Assembly: GCA_002773285.1 (NCBI GenBank)
Contig: PFBM01000012.1
Coordinates: 33,852 to 68,902 of the forward strand
Length of the DNA: 35,051 nt
Origin: Candidatus Kaiserbacteria bacterium CG10_big_fil_rev_8_21_14_0_10_59_10
Lineage (GTDB): Bacteria > Patescibacteriota > Minisyncoccia > Phycocordibacterales > UBA2100
Reading direction: 5' to 3'
Part shown: positions 15,881 to 24,413 of the stretch, piece after piece
Numbering within the stretch: the stretch's first letter is position 1
How the letters are laid out: each line of letters opens with the position of its first letter
Translations under genes and position numbers: made by a program
The notes under the pieces: model-generated
Seen by the model: the letters and a program-made list of their open reading frames with translations, nothing else
What the model was told of the DNA's origin: nothing
Database searches by the model: none

Positions 15881-17044
15881 TGCCCGCATTCATGGGCGCA
15901 CCGCGGCGCAAGGAACAGGCCTGATCGGCCTATCGTACACAACACTACAGACCCCGACGGCAGTGCAAACTCCCGCCGGCACCATAGAAGGCAGCTCCGA
16001 CGCGCATGGGCGGCGGTTTCTGTCATTTCCCTTCTCGCGATGGTCGGGAGCGTTCTTCCGTCCATCACGGAGGCAAGCATCTTGTCGAAATTGGCTACCC
16101 TCTTGCCGAGCGCGAAGGCCGACACGGAATCCGTGGCGGCTGTAAATTTGCAAACCATTACGCTTCCGACGCCTGCCTATAATCTCGACCCTAATCCATC
16201 AAAAGGAGGCGGCGACATCACCATCGTCGACGGCACGGCGCTTCTCCCCGAAGAAGGGCCGGCAGGAACGATGGCGGACATCGTCGTGAAGCCCAAAAAC
16301 TCGACCATTAGCATCTACGTCGTGCGCGAGGGCGACACGCTCTCCGGCATCGCGGAGCTCTTCGGCGTCTCTGCCAACACCATCCGATGGGCGAACAATA
16401 TTCCTACGAGCGGCATGATACGCGTCGGGCAGACGCTCACCATCCTTCCCATCACAGGCGTGCAGTACACCGTGAAAAAAGGCGACACGCTCTCCTCTAT
16501 CGCGAAGGTGTACGGCGGCGAAGCGGAGGAAATCGCGCAGTTCAACGGGCTCGAGATGACGGCGCTCGCGGTCGGCTCGACGATAATCATTCCTGACGGC
16601 ACGCTCGCGCTCGCGCCGTCTCCTGCGCCGCGCGCGGCCCGCTCGTCTACGGCGCGCTCCTCTACAGCGAGCGCTCCGAGCAGTACGCCTGCGCAGGCGG
16701 GCTACTACATTCGTCCGCTCTCCGGCGGTACGCGCACACAGGGTATCCATGGTTACAACGCGGTCGATATTGCGGCTCCGGCCGGTACGCCCATCATGGC
16801 ATCGGCTCCCGGCGACGTTATCGTCGCGCGCAGCTCGGGCTGGAACGGCGGCTATGGGCAGTACGTCGTCGTTCGGCACGGCAATGGCACGCAAACGCTC
16901 TACGCGCACGCCTCATCCGTCATCGTGGGCGTCGGACAGTATGTGGTGCAGGGGCAGGTCATCGGATACGTGGGCTCTACGGGACAATCGACAGGGCCGC
17001 ACCTTCACTTCGAAATACGCGGCGGCCCGCGCAACCCGTTCTAG
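15776..17044 (+). CDS. LysM-M23 family cell-wall endopeptidase
   Basis: A 422-residue open frame from a GTG; the true start is uncertain because the first 50 or so codons overlap hairpins and lack a Shine-Dalgarno. One membrane span at about 78-95 is followed by two LysM peptidoglycan-binding domains (about 181-225 with YVVREGDTLSGIAELFGV, and 231-275 with YTVKKGDTLSSIAKVYGG), a Ser/Ala/Pro linker and an M23 peptidase domain (about 323-422). Zinc-site pieces are YAH (H378) and HLHFE (H409, H411). At the HxxxD motif the residue four before D331 is Tyr327, while His325 lies two positions earlier, a shifted or altered ligand. The enzyme should cleave peptide cross-links outside the membrane during growth and division. 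Confidence 0.9.
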   Translation: MRTRQWHLGSAKEGTGYLACFLTDTEVFLLSRSRECPHSWAHRGARNRPDRPIVHNTTDPDGSANSRRHHRRQLRRAWAAVSVISLLAMVGSVLPSITEASILSKLATLLPSAKADTESVAAVNLQTITLPTPAYNLDPNPSKGGGDITIVDGTALLPEEGPAGTMADIVVKPKNSTISIYVVREGDTLSGIAELFGVSANTIRWANNIPTSGMIRVGQTLTILPITGVQYTVKKGDTLSSIAKVYGGEAEEIAQFNGLEMTALAVGSTIIIPDGTLALAPSPAPRAARSSTARSSTASAPSSTPAQAGYYIRPLSGGTRTQGIHGYNAVDIAAPAGTPIMASAPGDVIVARSSGWNGGYGQYVVVRHGNGTQTLYAHASSVIVGVGQYVVQGQVIGYVGSTGQSTGPHLHFEIRGGPRNPF

Positions 17045-17117
17045 AAAGTCGTATGGTGTACCAGGTCATGCAATACGTGCTTGTGGTAATGCGGTTCATC
17101 GCATAGGGGGGCGCTGC

Positions 17118-17257
17118 GCGGATAACCTCTCCGAGAACCCGGCGCGCGCTCCAGCGGCGCGCGCCTTAATCCTCGGCGGACGCCGGCCCTCGCCTGCATG
17201 CAGGCGAGGGCCGTACCAAGCCGTCCGCCTGCGGGGGTTCTCGGAGAGGTTATCCGC
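17118..17257. repeat. 140-nt nested inverted repeat with a 28-bp perfect palindrome
   Basis: The outer arms at 17118-17140 and 17235-17257 are a perfect 23-bp inverted repeat beginning GCGGATAACCTCTCC. Inside are a 9-bp hairpin (17141-17149/17157-17165) and an 8-bp stem GGCGGACG/CGTCCGCC (17175-17182/17222-17229) that encloses a 28-bp perfect palindrome at 17185-17212 centred on TGCATGCA. The region between the LysM-M23 stop (17044) and the next gene (17329) holds no other feature except a small hairpin near 17090. It is not a simple terminator, since there is no T-run. A MITE-like element, a recombination or protein-binding site, or a structured RNA are the options. Confidence 0.9.
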
Positions 17258-17328
17258 TCCGCTGATGTTTTATGCAGCGAGATGTTTCGGAGAGGCGCGC
17301 CCGCCCCTCTTTTGCATGCACAGCGAAT

Positions 17329-17907
17329 TTAGGAGCCGCTTTGGTCGGGCGTGAGGGTGGTGGGCTGCTCATTGAGGTAGAGCTGGACGGTTTGTACCGT
17401 CGGGAATTGGAGCGCGGTTTCTTCTATTTGAATGCGGGCGCGCGGGCCGTCGCAGACACCGGCGAGGCCGGAGAGTGAGCCGGAGAGATAGATGTGCGCG
17501 GTGCCGTCCTCCACGAGTGCCCTGTCAAACGAGAGCGTATCATTGGTGCGCGCGATAAAGTTATGCCATGAGCCGATCTCTTCCTCTTCCAGTCCGAAAA
17601 GCGTTCCGAGTGCCGCGGTGAGGTGCATGGTCGTCGTGGAGACAGTATAGGTCGCCATGACGAGGCGGTCACACCCGCGCTCGGGACCTGTCGTGACGTG
17701 CTCCGTGTCGAGGAGCGCGATACGCACGCTTGCGGTCGCGGCGGGTGGAGGCGGCGGCGGTGTCGCAGGCGGCGGTATCGTTCCGATCGGCGGCGTGCGC
17801 GCACCGTTCGTGGACTCGCCGTTTCGCGTCCAGGCGGCCCAAACGACGAGCCCGATAAGGAGCACGATGAATACCGCTATCAATATGTTCCTGCCGGTGG
17901 TGTCCAT
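17329..17907 (-). CDS. GerMN-domain membrane-anchored protein
   Basis: A 192-residue protein with one N-terminal membrane span (about 7-27) and a Pro-rich linker (about 38-57), followed by a GerMN-like domain (about 60-182). Typical pieces are TTTMHLTAALGTLFG (helix), DGTAHIYLSGSLSG (about 133-146, the conserved glycine-rich strand-turn) and the terminal TVQTVQLYLNEQP. GerMN domains occur in spore-germination protein GerM and in lipoproteins of non-sporulating bacteria, where they are thought to act at the envelope. Here it sits on the cell exterior. It lies between the nested inverted repeat and comM and is separated from comM by 70 nt. Role inferred; domain assignment fairly sure. Confidence 0.82.
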   Translation of the reverse strand: MDTTGRNILIAVFIVLLIGLVVWAAWTRNGESTNGARTPPIGTIPPPATPPPPPPAATASVRIALLDTEHVTTGPERGCDRLVMATYTVSTTTMHLTAALGTLFGLEEEEIGSWHNFIARTNDTLSFDRALVEDGTAHIYLSGSLSGLAGVCDGPRARIQIEETALQFPTVQTVQLYLNEQPTTLTPDQSGS

Positions 17908-17977
17908 ATGCGCTACGCAGCTGTTTCGAGAGAAGTAAACTGCAGCGCCGTGAAAGCAAGGTGAATAGCGCGATGCG

Positions 17978-19564
17978 CTACAGGTCGCGCTGGCGATACT
18001 GCAGCGCCTCGAGCATGTGCGAAACGTCGATCGCGTCCGCGCCGGCGAGGTCGGCGACGGTGCGCGCGAGTTTTATGGTGCGGTGGAACCCGCGTGCGGA
18101 GAGCCGCAGGCGGGCGGCGGACTCGAGAAGCGCGGCCTCCGCCCTCTCCGTCAGCTTCGCAAACTCTTCGATATGCTTCGGCTTCATGTCCGCGTTGTTC
18201 GAGACATTCCTAATGCCCGCGAAACGCTTTGCTTGTGCGCTGCGCGCCCGCGCGATTGCCTCGCGCGCCCGCTCCGTTTCGCCTCCTCCGCCCTTCTTTT
18301 TTTGCGAGAGGGATTCGAGCGGCATGTCGCCCACGTGCACCCACATGTCGATACGGTCGGCGACGGGGCCGGATATTTTACGCCGGTATTTCTCGACGAC
18401 GTTCGGCATGCATTCGCAGCGCGGAGAGCCCCAATACCCGCACGGACAGGGGTTCAGCGCCGCGACGAGCATGAAACTCGCGGGGAACACCGCCGAACCC
18501 TTCGCGCGGGACACCGACACGACCCGATCCTCTAGCGGTTCGCGCAGCGCGTTCACGACATCGCGATGAAATTCCGGAAACTCGTCCACAAAGAGTACGC
18601 CGCGATGCGCGAGCGTCACTTCGCCCGGCCGCGGCGTCGTGCCGCCGCCGATGAGGGACGCGTAGCTCGACGTGTGATGCGGGGCGCGGAAAGGCGGCCG
18701 GAGCACCGCGCTGCCGGCAAGCGCGCCCGCAAGCGAGTGAATGCACGTGACCTCGATGACTTCCTCTTCCGTCAGAGGAGGCAAGAGCGCGGCGGCGGCG
18801 CGGGCGAGCATCGTCTTTCCCGTGCCGGGCGGCCCGTAGAGTGCGATGTTGTGCGCGCCGGCTGCCGCGATAATGAGCCCGCGTTTCGCGCTCTCTTGTC
18901 CGCGAATGTCGTCGAGCGTCGGCGTGTCGGGCTCGCGGACACCGAATGCCGCAGGCGCAGCGCGATGCGCAGCGAGAGAGAAATCCCCCGTTTCATCGAT
19001 ATGCCCGATAACTTCAGAAAGCGTCCGCGCGGGAAAGATGGTGATGCCGGAGACGAGCGCCGCCTCGGCGGCGTTCTCCGCCGGTACGAACAACTCCGCA
19101 AACCCGGCGTCGCGCGCGGCGACAGCGATGGAGAGCGCGCCCCGCACGGGGCGCAGTGAGCCATCGAGCGCAAGTTCGCCGGCGAAGATCCTTCCCGCTG
19201 GCTCGAAATCCAACTGTTCGGATGCGCGCAGATACGCGAGCGCGACACCGAGGTCGAACGCCGCCCCCTCTTTCTTAAGTTCTGCCGGCGCCAGTGAAAT
19301 GACTATCTTCTTGTTGCTTTTTTTCGGCGAATCGAAACGGCTGCCGGCGTTTTTTATTGCTGAGGCGACCCTGTCCTTCGCCTCCTCCACCGCCTTATCG
19401 GGCAGGCCGACAATGGAGAACGAGTGGAGTCCTTTGGCGATGTCGCACTCGACGGAAATGATGCGTGCATGGGGCAGCGCGGGTTGCGCGCTAAAGACGC
19501 GCGCGAATCCGCTCAGGCGCGCCGCGTTCCGCGTGCGCTCTGCGGCGGGCTGCTTCCCTTTCAT
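17978..19564 (-). CDS. comM: ComM/YifB Mg-chelatase-like AAA+ ATPase
   Basis: A 528-residue protein. The N-terminal Lon-substrate-like domain (about 25-200, with SIVGLPDKAVEEAKDRV) precedes an AAA+ module with Walker A YGPPGTGKT (243-251), RAPHHTSSYASLIGG (293-307), Walker B GVLFVDEFPEF (322-332) and the cysteine cluster NPCPCGYWGSPRCEC (371-385), ending in the ComM C-domain. ComM is a hexameric helicase that promotes branch migration during natural transformation. Start chosen at MKGKQP (19564); a longer start 12 codons upstream exists. In an organism with a reduced genome it fits DNA uptake and homologous integration. Confidence 0.95.
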   Translation of the reverse strand: MKGKQPAAERTRNAARLSGFARVFSAQPALPHARIISVECDIAKGLHSFSIVGLPDKAVEEAKDRVASAIKNAGSRFDSPKKSNKKIVISLAPAELKKEGAAFDLGVALAYLRASEQLDFEPAGRIFAGELALDGSLRPVRGALSIAVAARDAGFAELFVPAENAAEAALVSGITIFPARTLSEVIGHIDETGDFSLAAHRAAPAAFGVREPDTPTLDDIRGQESAKRGLIIAAAGAHNIALYGPPGTGKTMLARAAAALLPPLTEEEVIEVTCIHSLAGALAGSAVLRPPFRAPHHTSSYASLIGGGTTPRPGEVTLAHRGVLFVDEFPEFHRDVVNALREPLEDRVVSVSRAKGSAVFPASFMLVAALNPCPCGYWGSPRCECMPNVVEKYRRKISGPVADRIDMWVHVGDMPLESLSQKKKGGGGETERAREAIARARSAQAKRFAGIRNVSNNADMKPKHIEEFAKLTERAEAALLESAARLRLSARGFHRTIKLARTVADLAGADAIDVSHMLEALQYRQRDL

Positions 19565-19615
19565 GAAGTGTAGTGTAGCACTCGACGCGGAGGGCCGCAT
19601 GCAGCGCTGAGCCGC

Positions 19616-19966
19616 CTACACGTTCGTCTTCGCAGCGGGGTTCGCGCGCAATCGCTCGATGGGGATGGGCGTGCCGTCGACTTCTGAAACGCCATAGGTT
19701 CCCTTCTCCATGCGCTCAAGCGCTTCTTCTACCTCTCTCAGGCGGGTCTCCAGCGTTTCGACAATGGGGACGTTCGTCGCAAGCTCTTCGATATTATCAG
19801 CGGCATCATTCGGATCCGATGCCTCACCCTCAAACCCGGTGGCCTGCGCTTGCCAATCGCCGTTCACTCTCCGGCCCCGCTCAGAGAGTTCCCCGACGAG
19901 CCGTTCGCGCTCCGCCTCCAATAGCGCACGCAATTCTTGTATCTGTGATCCATCCAGATGTTTCAT
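19616..19966 (-). CDS. DksA/TraR-like coiled-coil protein without zinc cysteines
   Basis: A 116-residue protein with the DksA/TraR plan: two antiparallel helices (about 8-35 and 55-88) joined by an acidic segment including DPNDAADNIEELA, then the family's KGTYGxxExxGxPIPxERL motif near 88-106. The zinc finger is missing: Ser94 and Asp97 stand where the first CxxC cysteines are expected, and the C-terminal TNV has no cysteine either. DksA proteins bind the RNA polymerase secondary channel and alter initiation; the Asp pair at the coiled-coil tip is the part that acts. Loss of zinc binding may mean a fold stabilised otherwise or a changed role. Confidence 0.85.
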   Translation of the reverse strand: MKHLDGSQIQELRALLEAERERLVGELSERGRRVNGDWQAQATGFEGEASDPNDAADNIEELATNVPIVETLETRLREVEEALERMEKGTYGVSEVDGTPIPIERLRANPAAKTNV

Positions 19967-20022
19967 AGCCCCGATTGTACATCGCTGCGGCGCCGATTCC
20001 TAGTGCCTCACTGCGCCCCGCT

Positions 20023-21309
20023 CTATAGCCGCCGATCAGCGCGCAGGCGCGACAGCGCCTCGGTGAAGGAGAAGGGGCTCTCCGCGATAATGAGAAGATC
20101 GCGCGTGGGGAACGAATAGTAGAGCTGCACCGCGCCATTATCATCCTCAAGAGCCCGCACATCGTAGTTGCGCATGACGACATCGGTGAACGCTCTCTCG
20201 ATAGGCAAACCGTTCGCGTCGAGCCGATACGCAGCAACGGGAGTAAAGATGGGCGCGAGGTCCGCGTTCATCGTTTCCTCCCATTCGAGCATCGCGGCGA
20301 AGGCGAGCTCATATGAAGCGACCTCCATCACCAGAATGGGTGCGTTCTTGTCTACCGTGTGTATGCCGAAGAAAAACTCCGGAGAGAGGGCGCGCTCAAG
20401 TTCGCTCGGGTGGCCGGTGCCGATGGCACGCAGGAACTCGCTGATGGACGCCGGCCTCTCGTGCGTCACGTCTCCTTCTGCGTTATACACGGGAACAAGC
20501 GGGACGAGCCGCACGATCGCCCCCAGCGTGGTGCCGGACGCGTGGCGCGCTTGCGCAATTGTGCGCTTCAGATCATCCGGCGGCTGCGTACCCATGGAAA
20601 ACGCCGCGGTCTGTTCGGCGAAGAGGAGAGATCCACTTCCAAAAGCCGCCGAGCCGACCTGTGCGCGCTCACCCCGTACGTATAGAACGCCGGCAATGGC
20701 TGCCACGCCGAGCGACACCAGGATGAGCGCTGTCGTTATGATGCCGAGCGTGCGGCGGCGAGCGGCGTTCGCCGCCGCGCTGCGTTCAATTTTAGTGTCG
20801 CTGCCTCGCCTCGATTTTTGCTGCTCGAGCGCGGCTGCACGGACAAAAGAAATTTTCTGATCGCGAACGACGGTTTGCAGGTCGTCTTTCAGCGTATGCA
20901 CAGATGCGATATCGTCGGGGCTCTTCGGCGCCGCTGCGCGCGCGGGAGGCGCGGATGGCTTCCGTGGTTGCGCTGTGGGCGCGGCGGCTTCGCCGGTGCC
21001 CTGCGGTTTTGCGGCGGGCTTCGCGTCGGCAGAGGCGCGGAAAGCGGCGCGCTCAGGCAATTTTGAATCGGCGAGAATGCGCTCCACTTCCCGCTGCGCG
21101 TCACTCGCCGGTGGGGAGAGCGGAGCCGCCGCCTTGCCTGCCGGCGGAGGGGGCGCGGGCGTTTGCGCAGGCACCGGCGAAGCCGGCTCTGCAGGTGCGC
21201 GTGAAGGCGCGGCCGCATCCGCGGCCGCGCCTGTATGAGCATCGCTTTGAGCGGCGTTAGATGCGCCGCCTGAATCCGTCCCCGGGTCCTTTTCTGTTTC
21301 CTCGTTCAT
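20023..21309 (-). CDS. Membrane-anchored hypothetical protein with Pro/Ala-rich cytoplasmic region
   Basis: About 428 residues from MNEETEKDPG (ATG at 21309). Residues 1-130 are low-complexity Ala/Pro-rich and probably disordered. One membrane span follows at about 184-211 (IITTALILVSLGVAAIAGVL), then an exterior alpha/beta domain of about 215 residues with YELAFAAMLEWEETM and RDLLIIAESPFSFTEAL. I recognise no named family. The start lies 53 nt inside the end of pnp, so the two genes overlap and are probably coupled. The exterior domain could be a sensor or assembly factor. Confidence 0.75.
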   Translation of the reverse strand: MNEETEKDPGTDSGGASNAAQSDAHTGAAADAAAPSRAPAEPASPVPAQTPAPPPPAGKAAAPLSPPASDAQREVERILADSKLPERAAFRASADAKPAAKPQGTGEAAAPTAQPRKPSAPPARAAAPKSPDDIASVHTLKDDLQTVVRDQKISFVRAAALEQQKSRRGSDTKIERSAAANAARRRTLGIITTALILVSLGVAAIAGVLYVRGERAQVGSAAFGSGSLLFAEQTAAFSMGTQPPDDLKRTIAQARHASGTTLGAIVRLVPLVPVYNAEGDVTHERPASISEFLRAIGTGHPSELERALSPEFFFGIHTVDKNAPILVMEVASYELAFAAMLEWEETMNADLAPIFTPVAAYRLDANGLPIERAFTDVVMRNYDVRALEDDNGAVQLYYSFPTRDLLIIAESPFSFTEALSRLRADRRL

Positions 21310-23461
21310 GATCGCCGCCGCGGCCGCCTTCCGATGGGGTGAGCCCTTTGCGTGAGGCAAACTCCGGATCGGCCGCTTTGATAGAAAGATTATAGCGTCC
21401 TTTCTCATCAATTTCCTTCAACACGACGGGGACTACGTCGCCGACGGCAAGCGCGTCCGATATCTTGTCGATGCGGAATGGCGCGACCTCCGAGACATGC
21501 ACGAGCCCTTCGGTGTTCGGCCCGATCTTTACGAACGCGCCGAAGTCCATAAGGCGTGTCACCGGCCCCTCAAAACGCTCCCCCACCTCGTACTCGCGCG
21601 TGAGGCCGCGTATTTCTTCGTATGCCGCTTCCGCCGCACCGTTCTTGCCCGTGATGAACACCGTGCCATCTTCTTCGATCGTTATGTCCTCCGCGCCGGT
21701 GCGTTCGCGGATGCCGTTGATGGTCTTGCCGCCGGGTCCGATGACGAGGCCGATCTGGTCGACCTTCACGTTGAGTGTCAGTATTTTCGGCGCGCGCGGC
21801 GAGATGTCGGGCCGCGGCGCGGGCATCGCGGCGCGTATAACGTCGAGTATTTGGAGGCGCGCTTTCTTTGCCTGCGCGAACGCATCCGCCAGTACCGCAA
21901 CGGGCACGCCTTCAACTTTCACGTCCATCTGCACGGCGGTCACACCCTCCTCGGTGCCCGCCACTTTGAAATCCATGTCGCCATGGTGGTCTTCCGGCCC
22001 TTGAATGTCGGTGAGCACCTTGTACACCTCCCGCGAGGCGTCGGACATCATGCCCATCGCGATGCCCGCGACGGGTTTGGCGATAGGAACGCCCGCATCC
22101 ATGAGGGCGAGCGTACCCGCACACACGGACGCCATGGAGGTCGAGCCGTTCGACGCGAGACACTCGGAAACGATGCGTATCGTGTACGGGAAATCTTCCT
22201 TCGGAGGCAAGACGGGGCGCAGCGCCTTCTCTGCGAGCGCGCCGTGCCCTATCATGCGGCGATTGAATCCGCCGACGCGTCCTGTCTCTCCCACAGAGAA
22301 CGGCGGGAAATTGTAGTGGAGCATGAAGCGCTTTTTCGTGTCCTGGAATTCGATGGTATCGATGAGCTGCGCCTCTCCCGGTCCGCCGAGCGTCACCGTG
22401 CCGAGGACGTGCGTTTCCCCGCGGTAGAACATGCCGGTGCCGTGGATGATGGGCGATATGCCGCCTGCCTGCGCAAAGAGTGGCCGAATTTCGTCGAGCG
22501 CGCGCCCATCTACGCGCTTCCCTTCCCGGATCGCAAGCGCATGCACATACTCGTCCATCTTCGTCTCGAACAGAGAGTCGGCCTCTTTCATGTCGCTTTC
22601 GGGCAAGCGCTCGGCCACTGTCCGCACCCATTCACTCTTGAGCTCGTTCATCTCGGGCTTGCCCAGCGCGCCCGCGTGGGAGGCAAGCTTCGGTTCGATA
22701 TGCTCCGCGTAGAGCGCGTGGAGTGCCGCATCTTTTTCGCGCACGGGCAGCTCGAACTTTGCGACGCCGCGTTCGGCTATGATCTCCCGCTGCCACGCCT
22801 GCAGTTTCTCGATCTCTTCACTCGCCTTTTGCAGTGCGCGCTCGAGCACGTCTTCAGGCACCTCTCGCGCACCGACCTCTATCATGTTTATGAGGCCGTC
22901 CTTGCCGCACGCCAACAGGTCGAGGCGCGCGCGCGGCGGCATCTCCTCCTCCCGCTGCTTGTATGTCGGAAGCGTGATGAAGTCGTCGCTGCCTTCTTCC
23001 AGGCCGATGCGTACGGCAGAGGCCGGGCCGTTCCACGGAATATTGGAAGTGGCGAGCGCGAGCGATGCGGCGTTTATTGCCAAAACATCCGTATCGTACT
23101 CATCTATCGAAAGAACAGAGATGATGACCTGCACGTCGCGCTTCAACCCCTTGGGAAAGAGGGGGCGGATGGTGCGATCGACCATTCGGCCGGAGAGCAC
23201 TGCCTCGTCCGACGGGCGCCCTTCGCGGCGCATAAAACGCGAGCCGAGGATGGCGCCCACGGCGTAAAATTTCTCTTCGTATTCGACGGAGAGCGGGAAA
23301 TAATCGAGGTTCGACTCACGGCTCGACATGACGACCGTCGCGAGAACCGCCGAGTTGCCATAGCGCAGCAGCACCGAGCCGTTCGCTTGATTCGCCCAGT
23401 CGTTAAATTCAGCTGTTAGTGTTTTTCCGCCGAGCTCGACGGAATACTCTTTTTTATCCAT
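21257..23461 (-). CDS. pnp: Polynucleotide phosphorylase
   Basis: A 734-residue 3'-5' phosphorolytic exoribonuclease that degrades mRNA to nucleoside diphosphates. Domains in order: first RNase PH-like core (about 1-210, with AVLATVVMSSRESN and RPSDEAVLSGRMVDRTIRPL), helical linker, second RNase PH core (about 300-540, with MDFKVAGTEEGVTAVQMDVK), KH (about 557-615, GLVIGPGGKTINGI), and S1 (about 625-695, FEGPVTRLMDFGAFVKIG). Start at MDKKEYSVEL. All three catalytic/RNA-binding modules are intact and length is normal. The Gly/Arg-rich end overlaps the next gene. Confidence 0.97.
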   Translation of the reverse strand: MDKKEYSVELGGKTLTAEFNDWANQANGSVLLRYGNSAVLATVVMSSRESNLDYFPLSVEYEEKFYAVGAILGSRFMRREGRPSDEAVLSGRMVDRTIRPLFPKGLKRDVQVIISVLSIDEYDTDVLAINAASLALATSNIPWNGPASAVRIGLEEGSDDFITLPTYKQREEEMPPRARLDLLACGKDGLINMIEVGAREVPEDVLERALQKASEEIEKLQAWQREIIAERGVAKFELPVREKDAALHALYAEHIEPKLASHAGALGKPEMNELKSEWVRTVAERLPESDMKEADSLFETKMDEYVHALAIREGKRVDGRALDEIRPLFAQAGGISPIIHGTGMFYRGETHVLGTVTLGGPGEAQLIDTIEFQDTKKRFMLHYNFPPFSVGETGRVGGFNRRMIGHGALAEKALRPVLPPKEDFPYTIRIVSECLASNGSTSMASVCAGTLALMDAGVPIAKPVAGIAMGMMSDASREVYKVLTDIQGPEDHHGDMDFKVAGTEEGVTAVQMDVKVEGVPVAVLADAFAQAKKARLQILDVIRAAMPAPRPDISPRAPKILTLNVKVDQIGLVIGPGGKTINGIRERTGAEDITIEEDGTVFITGKNGAAEAAYEEIRGLTREYEVGERFEGPVTRLMDFGAFVKIGPNTEGLVHVSEVAPFRIDKISDALAVGDVVPVVLKEIDEKGRYNLSIKAADPEFASRKGLTPSEGGRGGDHERGNRKGPGDGFRRRI

Positions 23462-23630
23462 CTGCGTTGGTGCTGTTTGGATTTCAGTAGCGGCCCTTCG
23501 ACGAGCGCAGGACGACACTGCCTATCCAAACACCACGGTTATCTTGTATGCGCACACCATACCACTTTGAGCGAGGTTGGCAATCTTTCGTAACTTTGGC
23601 AGACTGCAGTGCAGCGAGAGGAGGAGCGGC

Positions 23631-23774
23631 ATGATGCAGTTTATCGATCTCGCCCCGATACATGAAGCCATGCAGTCGGCAGAATTTTTGCATGCTGTTT
23701 CGGCCGAGGGTGTTATGCAGGCAGCGCTCATCGTGTGGCTTGCATCCGGGGTCATATTCCTGACATGGGATTAG
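23631..23774 (+). CDS. Small single-span membrane protein (47 aa)
   Basis: The ATG at 23631 is preceded by a strong Shine-Dalgarno GAGGAGG ending 5-6 nt before it, which decides the start and argues for a real gene. The 47-residue product starts MMQFIDLAPIHEAMQSAEFL and ends in one hydrophobic helix (VMQAALIVWLASGVIFL). A 13-bp hairpin terminator begins at the stop codon. It is divergent from pnp. Function unknown. Confidence 0.65.
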   Translation: MMQFIDLAPIHEAMQSAEFLHAVSAEGVMQAALIVWLASGVIFLTWD

Positions 23775-23813
23775 GCGCGTCGCGGAGAACTATCCGCGAT
23801 GCGCCGCGCTTTT
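23774..23813 (+). terminator. Rho-independent terminator of the 47-aa gene
   Basis: A 13-bp stem (23774-23786 with 23793-23805, one G-T pair) with a 6-nt loop, followed by GCGCTTTT. It also separates this gene from the convergent NYN gene, whose stop is at 23827. Confidence 0.7.
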
Positions 23814-23826
23814 GCGGCACCTGCGC

Positions 23827-24408
23827 TTATGCGACGTCCGCATCCTCTTCAGGGGTATCTGCCGCACGCGTACGCGCGCCGAAACCGCGACGGGGCGGCC
23901 GATAATTGATGAGGTAGCGCTTCGGGTCGTTGTCGAGGTCAAGAAAGTCGTCCGACGCGTCCTTCAGCCGCTGCGAGGACGAGCGCCCGAATGACACGAC
24001 TTCGACCTGGCAGCCGCCGTGTACTTGCAAGTACTGTACGAGCGGCACAAAGTCGCCGTCGCCGGTGAGCAAGATGACGGTATCGAGTTTCGGCGACGCG
24101 GTAATTGCATCCACGGCGAGTCCGACGTCCCAGTCGGCCTTTTTGGCGCCGCCCGAGAAAATCTGCAGGTCTTTCGTGCGCATTTCGACGCCGAGCTTTG
24201 TGAGTGCCTCGAAAAACCCTTTCTCCTCGCCGCTCTCCGTGGTGACCGCATACGCGCGGGCGCGCACCAAGCGCCGTCCCGCAAGAGCGTCTTTGAGAAC
24301 GTTGCCGAAATTTACGCGCGCATGATAGATGTTCTTCGCGCTGTGATAAAGATTCTGCGTGTCGATAAAAACGCCGACACGCTGTTCGGGATGTTTAATT
24401 ATAGACAT
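23827..24408 (-). CDS. NYN-domain (LabA/DUF88-like) putative ribonuclease
   Basis: A 193-residue protein of the NYN/PIN-like nuclease superfamily. Acidic metal-binding positions appear in order: GVFIDTQNLY (12-21, Asp16), KADWDVGLAVDA (90-101, Asp92/Asp94 and Asp100) and LLTGDGDFVPLV (113-124, Asp117/Asp119). This is the full NYN active-site set, so it should cut RNA. The C-terminal 45 residues are basic and then acidic, outside the domain. It stands near rpsO and pnp, which fits RNA turnover. An inverted pair of heptad arrays lies in its upstream region. Substrate unknown. Confidence 0.9.
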   Translation of the reverse strand: MSIIKHPEQRVGVFIDTQNLYHSAKNIYHARVNFGNVLKDALAGRRLVRARAYAVTTESGEEKGFFEALTKLGVEMRTKDLQIFSGGAKKADWDVGLAVDAITASPKLDTVILLTGDGDFVPLVQYLQVHGGCQVEVVSFGRSSSQRLKDASDDFLDLDNDPKRYLINYRPPRRGFGARTRAADTPEEDADVA

Positions 24409-24413
24409 AGCTT

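Noticed and set aside
21497-23419. A 640-codon plus-strand open frame opposite pnp
   Set aside because: PNPase on the other strand is unambiguous; long antisense frames are common opposite GC-rich genes with strong codon bias.
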